Program-made: the position numbers and the translations under genes
Notes under the pieces: model-generated
What the model saw: the letters and a program-made list of their open reading frames with translations, nothing else
Databases searched by the model: none
What the model was told of the DNA's origin: nothing
Shown here: piece after piece, positions 27,119 through 35,570 of the stretch
Position numbering within the stretch: the first letter of the stretch is position 1
How the letters are laid out: each line of letters opens with the position of its first letter
From: Myxococcales bacterium
GTDB lineage: Bacteria > Myxococcota_A > Polyangia > Polyangiales > Polyangiaceae
Direction of reading: 5' to 3'
DNA: 36,503 nucleotides
NCBI GenBank assembly: GCA_009692485.1
Contig: SHZB01000015.1
Location: 1-36,503 of the forward strand

Positions 27119-27981
27119 GCGCCGCGCTCCCGCTCGACCGACGGCTCGTGCAGAGCGCCTCGCAAGGGTGGTTCGGCACGCCCGAGCAGCGGACGCACGA
27201 GATAGAACGTGAGCACCATGAGCGCGCACGCGAACCCGGCCACGGTGCCATAGGCCGCACGACGTCCGCGCCATCCGCCGAGCACGCGCAACAGCAGCAC
27301 GGCCGCGAAGAGCAGCCAGGTCGTGTAGCTCAGGACGGCTCGCAGCAGCTCTTGCGGCGCGTCACGCGAGAGGCGCTCCGACCACACCGTGCCGCTCACG
27401 ACGCCGAGCGTGAGGAGCGGAAAACCCGCGATCAAGAAGCGATGGACGGCGCGATCGAGGGCATCGAGCGAGGGCAACGTGCCCATGACGGCTGCGCTCT
27501 TGCGCTTCAACCGGCGCTCTTGAACGAGGTAGAGGACGGCCGCCCCGCTCGCGAGCAGAAACATCGCCAGGCCCGTGAGATTCGCCAAAACGTGGAGGCC
27601 GATGAAGCTAGCCGGTAGCCGCTGTCCCGGCGCGGCGCCGCGGAGAAAATACGTGGCGAGCGTGAGCACGAGCCCGACTGGCGCGACAAGAATACCGAGC
27701 GCGTGGATGCGAAACCGATTTCGGAGAGCGAGGTACACGACCGTAGCGACGAGCGCGGCCACGCTGAGAATGAACTCAACGCTGTGAACGGGGCACACGT
27801 GCGCTACGAAACTCGCGACCGTGATGAAGCATGCATGCGCGGTTGCAGCGACGCCGAGCGTCACGGGCGCAAGCGTCACAAAGCGTGCGTTGACCCGCAC
27901 GATGTCCAAGTAAAAAAACGCGCTCGCGGCCAGATAACAGGCCGCCGCCGAGATAAAGCTCATGAGACCAAGCGCGTGCAT
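27115..27981 (-). CDS. HemX/CcsA-like integral membrane protein
   Basis: 288 aa with about eight predicted membrane helices. Belongs to the cytochrome c assembly/HemX superfamily: the diagnostic block HVLANLTGLAMFLLASGAAVLY is followed by YLVQERRLKRK, TLPSLDALDRAVHRF and GVVSGTVWSERL. The Trp-rich heme-handling WWD motif of true CcsA/CcmF is absent, so a HemX-type role is more likely; HemX proteins modulate HemA level in Gram-positives. It overlaps hemA by 4 bp (GTGA), so co-translation is expected. Alternative start at an internal Met7 is possible. Confidence 0.88.
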   Translation of the reverse strand: MHALGLMSFISAAACYLAASAFFYLDIVRVNARFVTLAPVTLGVAATAHACFITVASFVAHVCPVHSVEFILSVAALVATVVYLALRNRFRIHALGILVAPVGLVLTLATYFLRGAAPGQRLPASFIGLHVLANLTGLAMFLLASGAAVLYLVQERRLKRKSAAVMGTLPSLDALDRAVHRFLIAGFPLLTLGVVSGTVWSERLSRDAPQELLRAVLSYTTWLLFAAVLLLRVLGGWRGRRAAYGTVAGFACALMVLTFYLVRPLLGRAEPPLRGALHEPSVERERGA

Positions 27982-27997
27982 CAGCAGCCCTAGCGTA

Positions 27998-28039
27998 GAT
28001 GCCCTAACGGAGATGGCCTAACGGAGATGGCCTAACGGA
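27998..28039. repeat. Three 14-bp tandem copies GATGSCCTAACGGA
   Basis: Exact copies at 28012 and 28026, plus one with a single change at 27998. Fills the 61-bp gap between the 115-aa gene and the HemX-like gene. Confidence 0.9.
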
Positions 28040-28042
28040 GAT

Positions 28043-28390
28043 TCAGGACGCGAGGCTGGCGAGCGCCGTTTCCGCGGTGCCAGGTGGGGCGGGCAGCTCC
28101 GAGGCCTTGCACAAGAGGCCGCACACGACCTCGTACGCAGAGTCGTCGAGCAGCAACGAGTCGCCCAGGATCTCGCCACCGAGCGCGTCGATCGCGGCGC
28201 GCGTGCGGACGGTCCCACACAACCCGAGCGGGTCGTTGCCGCTCGCCACCTCCCGCAGGACGCGGATCGCCTCTTCGCAGCGAAAGCGTTCTTGCGCAGG
28301 AGAAATCACGAGTTCACAACCGGCGATCGTCGCGCGACTCGAGTCGGCGAGACGCTCGAAGACCTCGTGAGGGATGAATGCGTCCGCCAT
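28043..28390 (-). CDS. Hypothetical protein, 115 aa
   Basis: Starts ATG (MADAFIPHEVFERLADSS) and reads as a compact alpha-helical protein with four cysteines and no signal peptide. It contains no domain I recognise. It is placed 42 bp after prmC and before the HemX-like gene in the same direction, so it is probably part of that transcript. Normal Ala/Leu/Glu-rich codon choice supports a real gene, and no better frame covers the interval. Confidence 0.6.
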   Translation of the reverse strand: MADAFIPHEVFERLADSSRATIAGCELVISPAQERFRCEEAIRVLREVASGNDPLGLCGTVRTRAAIDALGGEILGDSLLLDDSAYEVVCGLLCKASELPAPPGTAETALASLAS

Positions 28391-28432
28391 GCTCGTGCCG
28401 CGGAAAACAATGACAAGCTCGCGTGCGCCGCG

Positions 28433-29299
28433 TCAATACGGGGTGTGCCGGCGGGCGGAGACCACGCGCTGCCGGCCGGCGTAGTCGCGCGCGATTTCGA
28501 CGTCCTCGAAGCCGGCACCGGTCATCAGCTCGGCGACCTTGTCGGCGCTTGGGGCATCGACCTCGAGGGCGAGGACTCCATTCGCCGCGAGCATCCCCGA
28601 CGCGCCCTGGACGAGCCGCTGCGTGAGCTCGAGTCCGTCTTGCCCGGAGCTGAGCGCGATGCGTGGCTCGAAGTCACGGACATCTGCCGGCAGACGGGCG
28701 ACCTCTTCTTCCGGGATGTACGGCGGGTTCGCGACGATGAGGTCGAGCCGGCCGCGCGCATGCTGGAGTTTTTCGAAGAGGTCCGACAGCGTGAAGGCGA
28801 CGAGGGCCCCGAGCCGCCGCGCATTGAGCCGCGCGACCTCGAGCGCTCCGACCGAGATGTCGCTCGCGTGAACCGAGTTGGTCGGACGCTCTTTCTTGAT
28901 CGTGACGGCGACGCAGCCCGAGCCCGTGCACAGGTCGAGCACGCGCGCGGACAGACTCACCTTGCGGGTGCGGGCGAGCGCCGTCTCGACGAGCAGCTCC
29001 GTCTCGGGTCGCGGTACGAGCACGCGCGGATCGACGAAGAAGGGCCGCCCGTAAAATTCTCGCTCGCCGCGCAGATAGGCGATGGGCTCGCCGCGACGGC
29101 GCCGCTTGTGGAGCGCGCGGTAGCCCTCGAGTTCGTGCGTCTCGAGCGGCCGTTCGTGGTCGATAATGAGCCGAATGCGGTCGCATCCGAGCACCGCCGC
29201 GAGCAGCAGCTCGGCGTCGAGGCGCGGACTCTCGGAGCCGCGTTCGCGAAGATCAGCCGCCGCCCACGCGAGCACGCGGGAGATCGTCCACGCATCCAT
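28433..29299 (-). CDS. prmC: Release factor glutamine methyltransferase PrmC (HemK)
   Basis: 288 aa. ATG at 29299 overlaps the stop of the upstream phosphomutase (TGATG). A helical N-terminal domain (1-80) recognises the release factor, and the SAM-binding fold begins with LDLCTGSGCVAVT (121-133). The catalytic NPPYIPEEEV (191-200) identifies it as a glutamine N5-methyltransferase that modifies the GGQ loop of RF1/RF2. VLVPRPETELLV (93-104) is also characteristic. Length and motif order are normal. Co-transcribed with the phosphomutase. Confidence 0.95.
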   Translation of the reverse strand: MDAWTISRVLAWAAADLRERGSESPRLDAELLLAAVLGCDRIRLIIDHERPLETHELEGYRALHKRRRRGEPIAYLRGEREFYGRPFFVDPRVLVPRPETELLVETALARTRKVSLSARVLDLCTGSGCVAVTIKKERPTNSVHASDISVGALEVARLNARRLGALVAFTLSDLFEKLQHARGRLDLIVANPPYIPEEEVARLPADVRDFEPRIALSSGQDGLELTQRLVQGASGMLAANGVLALEVDAPSADKVAELMTGAGFEDVEIARDYAGRQRVVSARRHTPY

Positions 29300-30708
29300 C
29301 AGGCCTGCGAGAGCTCGCGCGTCGCCTTCGCTACCTCGGCTTCGACCAGCGCGCGGATCGCCGTGAGCTGCTCCTTCGTGCGGGCCTCGAAGCGCAGCAC
29401 CAGCACCGGCCCCGTGTTGGAAGCGCGACACAGCCCCCACGCCCCGTCGCCAAAGAGGATGCGCGCGCCATCGACCTCGATGACCTCATGCGTCTTCTTG
29501 AAATGTTCGCGCACCCGCTCGACAACGCCAAATTTCACGTCGTCGGGGCAAGCCACGCGCAGCTCTGGCGTGGAGGCCGTGACCGGGACATCGGCCAACA
29601 GCTCGCTCGGCGTCTTGCCGGTGGCGACGACGATCTCGAGCAGGCGCACAGCCGCATAGGTCGCGTCGTCGTAGCCGAAATAGCGATCCGCGAAGAACAC
29701 GTGCCCGCTCATCTCGCCCGCGAGCAGGGCGCCCTCGTCCTTCATGCGCTTCTTGATGAGCGAGTGACCCGTGCGCGACACGATCGGGCGGCCGCCGCGC
29801 GCCGCGATGTCGTCGTAGAGGGTCTGCGAGCATTTCACTTCGCCGATGACCGCAGCGCCCGGATGCGCCGCGAGCACGCCCCGCGCAAACAGAATGAGGA
29901 GCTTGTCGCCCCAGATCACCTCGCCGGTGGCGTCGATGACACCGATGCGATCCGCGTCACCGTCGAACGCGATGCCGAGGCGCGCGCCGGTGCTAAGGAC
30001 GCGCTCTTTGAGGGCCGCGAGGTTCTCTTCGACCGTGGGGTCCGGGTGATGATTCGGAAAGGTCCCGTCCATGTCGCAAAACAGCGGATCGGCCGTAATT
30101 CCGAGGGCCGCCAGCGTTCGGAGCCCGAGCGGTCCACCCACGCCATTGCCACCGTCGAGCACGACGCGAAGCGCCGCCGGCGAGCTCTCGAAGCGGCTGC
30201 TCCGGACGACGGCTTCCACGTAGGCATCTTGCACGTCGGTCGTGGACAGCGTGCCCGCGGGCCCCGAGTCGAGCTCGCCCTGTGCAATGCGATCTCGCAG
30301 CTTCTGCACGTCGTCGCCGAAGAGCGTGGACTTGCGATGCATCAGCTTGAAGCCGTTGTCCTCGCCCGGATTGTGGCTGCCGGTGATCATGACGGCGCCA
30401 TCGGTCTCGAGGTGATGCGCCGCAAAGTAGAGGCCCGGCGTCGGCACGACCCCGACGTCGATGACGTTCGCGCCCGAGCGCATGAGGCCGGTGGTGAGCG
30501 CCGCGAAGAGCCGATCGCTCGAGAGCCGACAGTCCCGCGCGACCGCAACGCGCAGCGGCGTGAGAGCGGCGATCTCGGGGCTGCGATGGCGCAGCTCGGT
30601 GGCGAGCGCGCGGCCGATCCCGACGACGAGCTCGTCGGTGAGATCGACATCGGCGACGCCGCGAATGTCGTATTCGCGGAACACGTGCGACGGGAGATGC
30701 ATGGCCAC
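29299..30708 (-). CDS. Phosphomannomutase/phosphoglucomutase
   Basis: 469 aa. Four-domain alpha-phosphohexomutase interconverting sugar 1- and 6-phosphates for cell-wall and polysaccharide precursors. It starts FREYDIRG, has the phosphoserine loop TGSHNPGEDNG (Ser111), metal-binding DGDADRIG (249-256), the sugar-binding loop GEMSGHVFF (331-339) and the phosphate-binding C-terminal domain. The family includes bifunctional AlgC-type PMM/PGM enzymes; the GEMSGH loop suits that, but one substrate cannot be chosen. It overlaps prmC by one base and follows a WxxGxW-type gene after an 87-bp spacer. Confidence 0.93.
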   Translation of the reverse strand: MAMHLPSHVFREYDIRGVADVDLTDELVVGIGRALATELRHRSPEIAALTPLRVAVARDCRLSSDRLFAALTTGLMRSGANVIDVGVVPTPGLYFAAHHLETDGAVMITGSHNPGEDNGFKLMHRKSTLFGDDVQKLRDRIAQGELDSGPAGTLSTTDVQDAYVEAVVRSSRFESSPAALRVVLDGGNGVGGPLGLRTLAALGITADPLFCDMDGTFPNHHPDPTVEENLAALKERVLSTGARLGIAFDGDADRIGVIDATGEVIWGDKLLILFARGVLAAHPGAAVIGEVKCSQTLYDDIAARGGRPIVSRTGHSLIKKRMKDEGALLAGEMSGHVFFADRYFGYDDATYAAVRLLEIVVATGKTPSELLADVPVTASTPELRVACPDDVKFGVVERVREHFKKTHEVIEVDGARILFGDGAWGLCRASNTGPVLVLRFEARTKEQLTAIRALVEAEVAKATRELSQA

Positions 30709-30739
30709 CGCTTAGCAGAAAGCGCCGCTCGGCTCACGC

Positions 30740-30805
30740 GCATCGTGGCCGGATCGTGGCCGCTACTCGGTCGCATCGTGGCCGCATCGTGGCCGCTACT
30801 CGGTC
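30740..30805. repeat. 33-bp tandem duplication
   Basis: Copies 30740-30772 and 30773-30805 differ at one base. GCATCGTGGCCG is also repeated within each copy. The right copy overlaps the last four codons and TAG stop of the WxxGxW gene. Confidence 0.95.
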
Positions 30806-31233
30806 GCGGGCGCGCGAGCTTCGAGGATCGGCGAGGTGTCCGCGCGATGCCATTGTCCGGCGAAATGAAACAGCTCACCGTTGCGCCGGCGCACCGTCAT
30901 CGGCGGCGCGTAGTAGGCACCGGGCTCAGGCACGAGCGCCCATTTTCCGCGCGTCCAGCTCCATCGATCGACTCGCCATGCCCAGGCTCCGTCGAGCCAA
31001 ACGGCCTCTTGGCGCCGGCGCGGGGGAATCAACTCGACGCGCGCCACGGGCGGCGGATACGGCACGATCAGCGGCGCGTCACCGGCGTGCGGCCCGTCCG
31101 GGGGCGTCGGAAGGTGCGGCGTGCAAGTGAAGGTGATGGCTCCGAACACGAGCGCGAGCGTGACCGGCGCGCGGCACGGGGATGCATGGCGGCGCGGCGC
31201 GAGCTTCACGATGGGACTCCGCCCGGTACGCAT
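30796..31233 (-). CDS. WxxGxW/YXWGQ-repeat type exported protein
   Basis: 145 aa from the ATG at 31233, which overlaps the prepilin peptidase stop (TGATG). A hydrophobic stretch near 22-36 before Cys37 (AITFTC) suggests export, possibly as a lipoprotein although the lipobox is poor. Residues 79-98 hold VWLDGAWAW and RWSWTRGKWAL, a WxxGxW repeat pair like those annotated BcpO/YXWGQ in other proteobacteria. A third Gly-x-Trp (AGQW, W128) follows. Role unknown. Confidence 0.65.
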   Translation of the reverse strand: MRTGRSPIVKLAPRRHASPCRAPVTLALVFGAITFTCTPHLPTPPDGPHAGDAPLIVPYPPPVARVELIPPRRRQEAVWLDGAWAWRVDRWSWTRGKWALVPEPGAYYAPPMTVRRRNGELFHFAGQWHRADTSPILEARAPATE

Positions 31234-32198
31234 CAGGCAAGCGTGAGCATCCACTCGAAGATGCGGTCGCGCCCGATCAACAGACACTCGAGCGTCGCCA
31301 AAATGAGGAAAGGTCCGAACGCGATGCGGGCCTTGCCGAGTCCCTCGCCGGGCTCGTCGGCGAGCGGATCGGCCCGATGCTCCTCACGGGCGGCGTCGCG
31401 TTCTTCGGGCGGAAGCTCTTCGATCGCGGCCAGGCACTCGGCCCGCTCGCGCGTGACGGACTCGGGCTCCTGCGGCAATTTGCCCGCAGCCATCATCAAG
31501 AGCGTGGCCGCGGTGCCTTGAATCGCACCCGCGCCGAGCACGAAGAGCGCGCCCTCGTAGCCGAACCAAGCGCCCGCCAGCATCAACAGCTTTGCATCGC
31601 CGAGCCCCATGCCGGGAGTGCCGTTCAGCTTCTTGTACGCGACGTCGAAGGGCAGCCAGATGATGACGAATCCAACAACCGCGCCGATGAGTGAATCCCT
31701 GAGGCTCATGTCGCGCAGCGCGAAGGTCGCCGCTCCGAGAACGGTGCCGCCCAGGCTGATCGCGTCGGGAACGATCATGTGCTCGAGATCGATGAAGGCC
31801 GCCGCGAGCAAGCCGAGCGCGAGCGCGAAGCAGGCGACGAACACGGCGAGCGCATGCACTGCCTCGGTCTCGGGCGGCATCGTGAGAATCAGCGCGTCCA
31901 CGACGGCGATGGACAACACCGCGCCGAGCAGCTCGACGAAGGGATAGCGCGCCGAGATTCGTGCTCCGCAGCATGCCGCCCGTCCGCGAAGAAAAAACCA
32001 GCCAAAAACGGGCACATTTCGCCACGCGGCGATCGGCGCGGCGCAGGCGGGGCAGTGCGACGCCGGTCTCACGACGCTCATTCCGCGCGGCAATCGGTGG
32101 ATGACGACGTTGAGGAAGCTGCCCCAAACAAGCCCGAGCAGCAACGCGACGAGGCGAAGAAACTGCGACGGAAAATCCGCGAGGACGAGCGCGGGCAC
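31233..32198 (-). CDS. pilD: Prepilin peptidase (type IV leader peptidase)
   Basis: 321 aa. Cleaves and N-methylates type IV pilin-like precursors in the inner membrane. First catalytic Asp137 in FIDLEHMIVPD and second Asp201 in GMGLGDAKLL are intact. An N-terminal cytoplasmic loop has SHCPAC (C49, C52) but the second pair reads AACCG (C76, C77) instead of C-x2-C. About eight membrane segments. An unusual charged insert of ~45 residues (243-288, EPESVTRERAEC to DEPGEG) lies before the last helix. No pilin or type II secretion genes are next to it, as often in dispersed myxobacterial pilus loci. The stop overlaps the next gene's ATG. Confidence 0.93.
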   Translation of the reverse strand: MPALVLADFPSQFLRLVALLLGLVWGSFLNVVIHRLPRGMSVVRPASHCPACAAPIAAWRNVPVFGWFFLRGRAACCGARISARYPFVELLGAVLSIAVVDALILTMPPETEAVHALAVFVACFALALGLLAAAFIDLEHMIVPDAISLGGTVLGAATFALRDMSLRDSLIGAVVGFVIIWLPFDVAYKKLNGTPGMGLGDAKLLMLAGAWFGYEGALFVLGAGAIQGTAATLLMMAAGKLPQEPESVTRERAECLAAIEELPPEERDAAREEHRADPLADEPGEGLGKARIAFGPFLILATLECLLIGRDRIFEWMLTLA

Positions 32199-32202
32199 GG
32201 CG

Positions 32203-32481
32203 TCAGCGGCTCCGCTCAGACTGCGCGGCGAGCCGAAGCATCATCGTCAACGCTTGCTCGAGCTCTTCGCGCGTCGGCTGAATCGGCTGCTCGGCGAGGG
32301 CGAGCTTCATGTCGAGGAGCTTGGCGCCGAAGACCTCATATTGGTTGCGGACGCGCTCCGTCGGTGCGTCAAACAACCACCGCCGCACGACCTCGCGCAG
32401 CTCCTCGAGATCGCTCGTGGCCAAGAGCTGCGCCATCTGCGCGGCCATCGGATCGGGTGGGCTCGACGGCAAGTTCGACAC
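32203..32481 (-). CDS. Small helical protein, 92 aa
   Basis: GTG start. The sequence MSNLPSSPPDPMAAQ leads to three amphipathic helices rich in Leu, Glu and Arg (LEELREVVRRWLF, EELEQALTMMLRLAAQ). No signal peptide or known family. It lies four bases before prepilin peptidase on the same strand, so it is probably co-transcribed with it. Divergent from the SUMF1-fold gene at 32577. Confidence 0.6.
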   Translation of the reverse strand: MSNLPSSPPDPMAAQMAQLLATSDLEELREVVRRWLFDAPTERVRNQYEVFGAKLLDMKLALAEQPIQPTREELEQALTMMLRLAAQSERSR

Positions 32482-32576
32482 GCGGCGGAGCTTACTCTGC
32501 GACGCTCGGAATGCCCAAACGCGGGGCTGCCGAGGATTGGCGGCGTGGCGACAATCGCGTTACAGCGAGCGTCGTC

Positions 32577-33857
32577 ATGTCGGTCGTTCGCGCCCACATC
32601 GCGTGGCGGCCCGCGCTCGCCGCATCGCGCAGCCTTTTCGCCGCGTGCCCGCTCGTGCTCACCGGCGTTTTCAGTGCGTGCAAGCCCACGACCGAAGAGG
32701 CGCACACGCTCGCAGCTCCATCGGGGACGGCGCTGCTCGAGGCCGCGGACGAATCGGCGCCATTGGCGAGCGCGGTGCACAAGACCGGCGTCGCACAGAG
32801 CGCCGGCGAGCGCGTGGCGATCCCGACGGGCAAGCTCGTCTGTGGCAGCACGCCCGGAGATCTCGGACGCGATCCGATGCTGGAGCCTGCGCTGGCAGAG
32901 TTCGAACTCGCGGCGTTCGAGATCGACAAGCTCCCCTATCCGAACGATCCGAAGAAGCCGCCGCTCACCGGTAGCACGCGGGCCAAGGCCGCCGAACTCT
33001 GCGCCGAGGCGAGCGCTCGGTTGTGCAGCGAACTCGAGTGGGAACGGGCGTGCAAGGGCCTCGCGGGGCAGGCATTTGCGGGGGCGGATGCGTGGGCGCC
33101 GAGCTGCGCCGAGAACCCCGCGAGCTGCGCCAGCGGCTTCGGTGTGTTGGCGCTCGGAGCGGGGATGCGCGAGTGGACCGCGAGCGACGTCGCTCCGATC
33201 AAGGGCTTTCGCACACACGCGGCTGCTGCCGTACGCGGAGCTCGCGCGGACGCGGCCGCTGTCGATCACCGGTGTGCCCACCGCAGCGCCGTCGACGCCG
33301 ATACGAGCTCGAGCGATCTCGGCTTTCGCTGCTGCAGCGGCGCCCCGAATGCACCCGTGATCGCCTCTCCCGAGACGCTCCCGCCCATAGAAGAGATCGA
33401 GTTCGCGCCCGAGCGACTCGCGGCGTTGTTCGCTTCCACACCCAAGCTCGAAGCGTTCGCGAGCGAGCTCAAATATTTTCGCAAAGAGGCCGCCATCGCC
33501 ACGGTAAAAAAACGCGGCGCGGAGCGGGCGGCCGCCGACGCTGCGAGCCCGCCACCCGGCGAAGTGCTCACGACCTCGCCCTTGTTGTGGCGCCCGGTGC
33601 CAGGTGAAGAGGTGCTCGTCGTCGCTGGCCAGGCCGCGAAAGATCGCTCCTTCGTAGTCGCGTTTCATCGGCTCCCCGGCGACCGCTACCGCGTCGCATC
33701 TGCGTTCCTCATGGATGACGAGCCGGGCCCCGTCGTGCTGACTTACAGCCCACACGTTCGTAAAAAACTCGGCTGGGCGATCTGCCTCGAATGCTCGGGC
33801 GAGGCCGGCAACATCAGCTACCGCGACGAAAACCGCGTCACCATTACGCAGAAGTGA
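32577..33857 (+). CDS. SUMF1-fold (formylglycine-generating-enzyme-like) lipoprotein
   Basis: 426 aa from the ATG at 32577. Signal peptide with lipobox VFSAC (Cys35). Residues ~83-253 show the SUMF1/FGE-sulfatase fold: FEIDK, the RLCSELEWERACKG block (148-161, normally RLPTEAEWEYAARG), FGVLALGAGMREWTASD (normally the GNVWEW region) and DLGFRCC. Only one cysteine (C233) stands near the place of the copper-binding cysteine pair, so FGE activity is doubtful. The remaining ~170 residues are not recognised. Such lipoproteins are common in myxobacteria. The frame is open much further upstream, but that is antisense to prepilin peptidase. Confidence 0.75.
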   Translation: MSVVRAHIAWRPALAASRSLFAACPLVLTGVFSACKPTTEEAHTLAAPSGTALLEAADESAPLASAVHKTGVAQSAGERVAIPTGKLVCGSTPGDLGRDPMLEPALAEFELAAFEIDKLPYPNDPKKPPLTGSTRAKAAELCAEASARLCSELEWERACKGLAGQAFAGADAWAPSCAENPASCASGFGVLALGAGMREWTASDVAPIKGFRTHAAAAVRGARADAAAVDHRCAHRSAVDADTSSSDLGFRCCSGAPNAPVIASPETLPPIEEIEFAPERLAALFASTPKLEAFASELKYFRKEAAIATVKKRGAERAAADAASPPPGEVLTTSPLLWRPVPGEEVLVVAGQAAKDRSFVVAFHRLPGDRYRVASAFLMDDEPGPVVLTYSPHVRKKLGWAICLECSGEAGNISYRDENRVTITQK

Positions 33858-33864
33858 TCGCGGC

Positions 33865-34575
33865 TCAGACCGGTTCAAGCTCGACCAACGCTGCAAGCTC
33901 GCTCGTCGCGCCGTCGCCACTTAGCAAGAGCTCGACCCCCAAGCGGTCGGCCACCACCTTGGCGGCGTGGAGTCCGGCGCCTCGGCCATAGCGGGTTCCG
34001 ACCGAGCGAGCCACCCCCAGCTGGCCGGACGCGCTGAGCGCCAAACTTCGAAGCTCAGGCGCGATCGCAGCGCCCCGATCGACGACCGCAACGCGCGCCC
34101 GTCCTCGGTCTTCGCGCACGCTGAAGGTCACGGTGGTGCCGCGAGGCGCATGCTGAATGGCGTTGGAAATCAGGTTGTCGAGGACGAGCGCGAGCATTCG
34201 TCTATCGGTATTCGTAGGGCGCGTGATCGGGGAAGCCTCGTATGCGAGCACGACCCCGACCTGGTGCGCGCGCGCCTGGTGGCGCTCGAGAACCTCGATG
34301 CACAAGGGTTCCATCGCAAACCGCTGCGCGAAGATGGGCCAGTTGGCCTCGCTGCCAAGCACCTCGAGGTTGCCGAGGAGCAGGCGCAGCACTTCACAGC
34401 CGAGCTGAGAATCCGCGAGCGCCTCGCCGACGTCGACATCCAACGCCCCTTTCTCGACGAGCGCGCCACGAGCGAACTCGAGGTTCGTCATGACCGCGCC
34501 CAAGGGATTGCGTAGATCGTGAACGAGCAAGCGCACGAGCCCCCTCAGCGCATCAAGCTCCGCGCTTTGCGTCAT
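33865..34575 (-). CDS. Orphan cytosolic histidine kinase
   Basis: 236 aa without any input or membrane domain. HisKA H-box LLVHDLRNPLGA with phosphoacceptor His19, and a HATPase with N-box VLDNLISNAIQHA (Asn138). The G1 box reads VVDRGAAI, lacking the second Gly of DxGxGI, and G2 reads YGRGAGLH; the F-box is not clear. Probably a partner for a response regulator encoded elsewhere, or a sensor by virtue of the hydrolase gene with which it overlaps (ATGA, 34572-34575). It converges on the SUMF1 gene with a 7-bp gap. Confidence 0.85.
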   Translation of the reverse strand: MTQSAELDALRGLVRLLVHDLRNPLGAVMTNLEFARGALVEKGALDVDVGEALADSQLGCEVLRLLLGNLEVLGSEANWPIFAQRFAMEPLCIEVLERHQARAHQVGVVLAYEASPITRPTNTDRRMLALVLDNLISNAIQHAPRGTTVTFSVREDRGRARVAVVDRGAAIAPELRSLALSASGQLGVARSVGTRYGRGAGLHAAKVVADRLGVELLLSGDGATSELAALVELEPV

Positions 34576-35570
34576 CGCGCGGCCACCCCTTGCGGGCGCA
34601 AGCCGGAGAGCACGCGCTCCGACATGAACGTGACGATGCGCGCCCGGACGTCGTCGCGCCGCTCGATCGGTGCGACGTGCGTGGCGCCTTGCACGATCAT
34701 GAGCTCAGCGCCCGGGATCGCCGCGGCCATGCGGTCGGCATTTCCGGGTGGGGTGAAGGTATCGCGCTCGCCGGCGATGATGAGCACCGGCACGTCGATC
34801 GAGGCGAGCATGTCCTCGGCCGTGTCGTCGCCCACGGAACGCAGCATGCGAAGAAACATCTGCAAATCGAGGCTCACCGCGTGCTCCATGTACGGGATCA
34901 GATCCGCGGGATCGACGCCAGCGGCCACCTCACCGGTAGCGAGAGCGACCCGCGTCGCGGTGGCCGGCGGCAGGTTGCTCCACAGCGCGCGCGCAAGCTG
35001 CGGATGCCGATCGACCCGCTCGATGAGGCCGGGGAGCGCACGCGCCAAAGCATCGCTGCCCTTGAAGGTGTGCGTCACGCGGCCCGGAGCGCCGCAGATC
35101 AACACGAGCCCGGCGATCCCCGCGGGCCTTCGGCGGTAACCCTCGAGCGCGACCTGACAGCCCATCGAGTGGCCAATGAGTACGACCGGCCCTGGGGCGG
35201 CCGCGTCGCGCACGGTCTCGAGATCGTCGACCAGCGCGGACATGCCGATGCGCGCGGCGTCGCCAGGAGCAGAGCTGCGGCCATGCCCCCGATAGTTCCA
35301 ATGCGCGACATCCACGATCGCCGCGAGCTCATCGGCGAGGTAGCGCCAGATGAACCCGTCGCACGCGATGCCGTCGCACAACAGCGCGCTGAGTCGCGGC
35401 TCGGAACCACCCGCGTCATGTCGCAGCTGCGAGTCCCGCGCCCGCAGGTAGAGCCGCGTCCCGTCACCGCTCGTAACAAACTGCTCGCGCCACCGCGTCG
35501 GCGCTGTGGCGATAGCGGGCGCTGTGGCGATAGCGGGCGCGGTCGTCGAGCTGCCGCGGTCGACGCTCAC
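34572..35570 (-). CDS. Alpha/beta hydrolase
   Basis: 332 aa from the GTG at 35570, which overlaps the stop of the small upstream gene (GTGA). Nucleophile Ser135 in GHSMG, acid Asp270 in AGERDTFTPP and His298 in GATHVAPIE give a full triad; HWNYRGHGRS (90-99) is the typical preceding loop. It resembles esterases, lipases or MhpC/BioH-like hydrolases; substrate unknown. The first ~25 residues contain a TAPAIA repeat from an 18-bp duplication. No signal peptide. Couples to the kinase by a 4-bp overlap. Confidence 0.85.
   Translation of the reverse strand: MSVDRGSSTTAPAIATAPAIATAPTRWREQFVTSGDGTRLYLRARDSQLRHDAGGSEPRLSALLCDGIACDGFIWRYLADELAAIVDVAHWNYRGHGRSSAPGDAARIGMSALVDDLETVRDAAAPGPVVLIGHSMGCQVALEGYRRRPAGIAGLVLICGAPGRVTHTFKGSDALARALPGLIERVDRHPQLARALWSNLPPATATRVALATGEVAAGVDPADLIPYMEHAVSLDLQMFLRMLRSVGDDTAEDMLASIDVPVLIIAGERDTFTPPGNADRMAAAIPGAELMIVQGATHVAPIERRDDVRARIVTFMSERVLSGLRPQGVAAR
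35503..35538. repeat. 18-bp tandem duplication in the hydrolase N-terminus
   Basis: Two exact copies of GCTGTGGCGATAGCGGGC at 35503 and 35521, in frame, encoding ATAPAI repeats. Confidence 0.95.

Noticed and set aside
25709-27205. Plus-strand frame of ~500 codons opposite hemA
   Set aside because: HemA is unambiguous on the minus strand; this is a codon-bias shadow.
29488-31521. Plus-strand frame of ~680 codons opposite the phosphomutase and its neighbours
   Set aside because: Antisense to recognised enzymes; low-complexity charged product.
31779-32576. Upstream part of the long plus-strand frame that ends at 33857
   Set aside because: It is antisense to prepilin peptidase and the 92-aa gene; the signal peptide shows translation starts at 32577.
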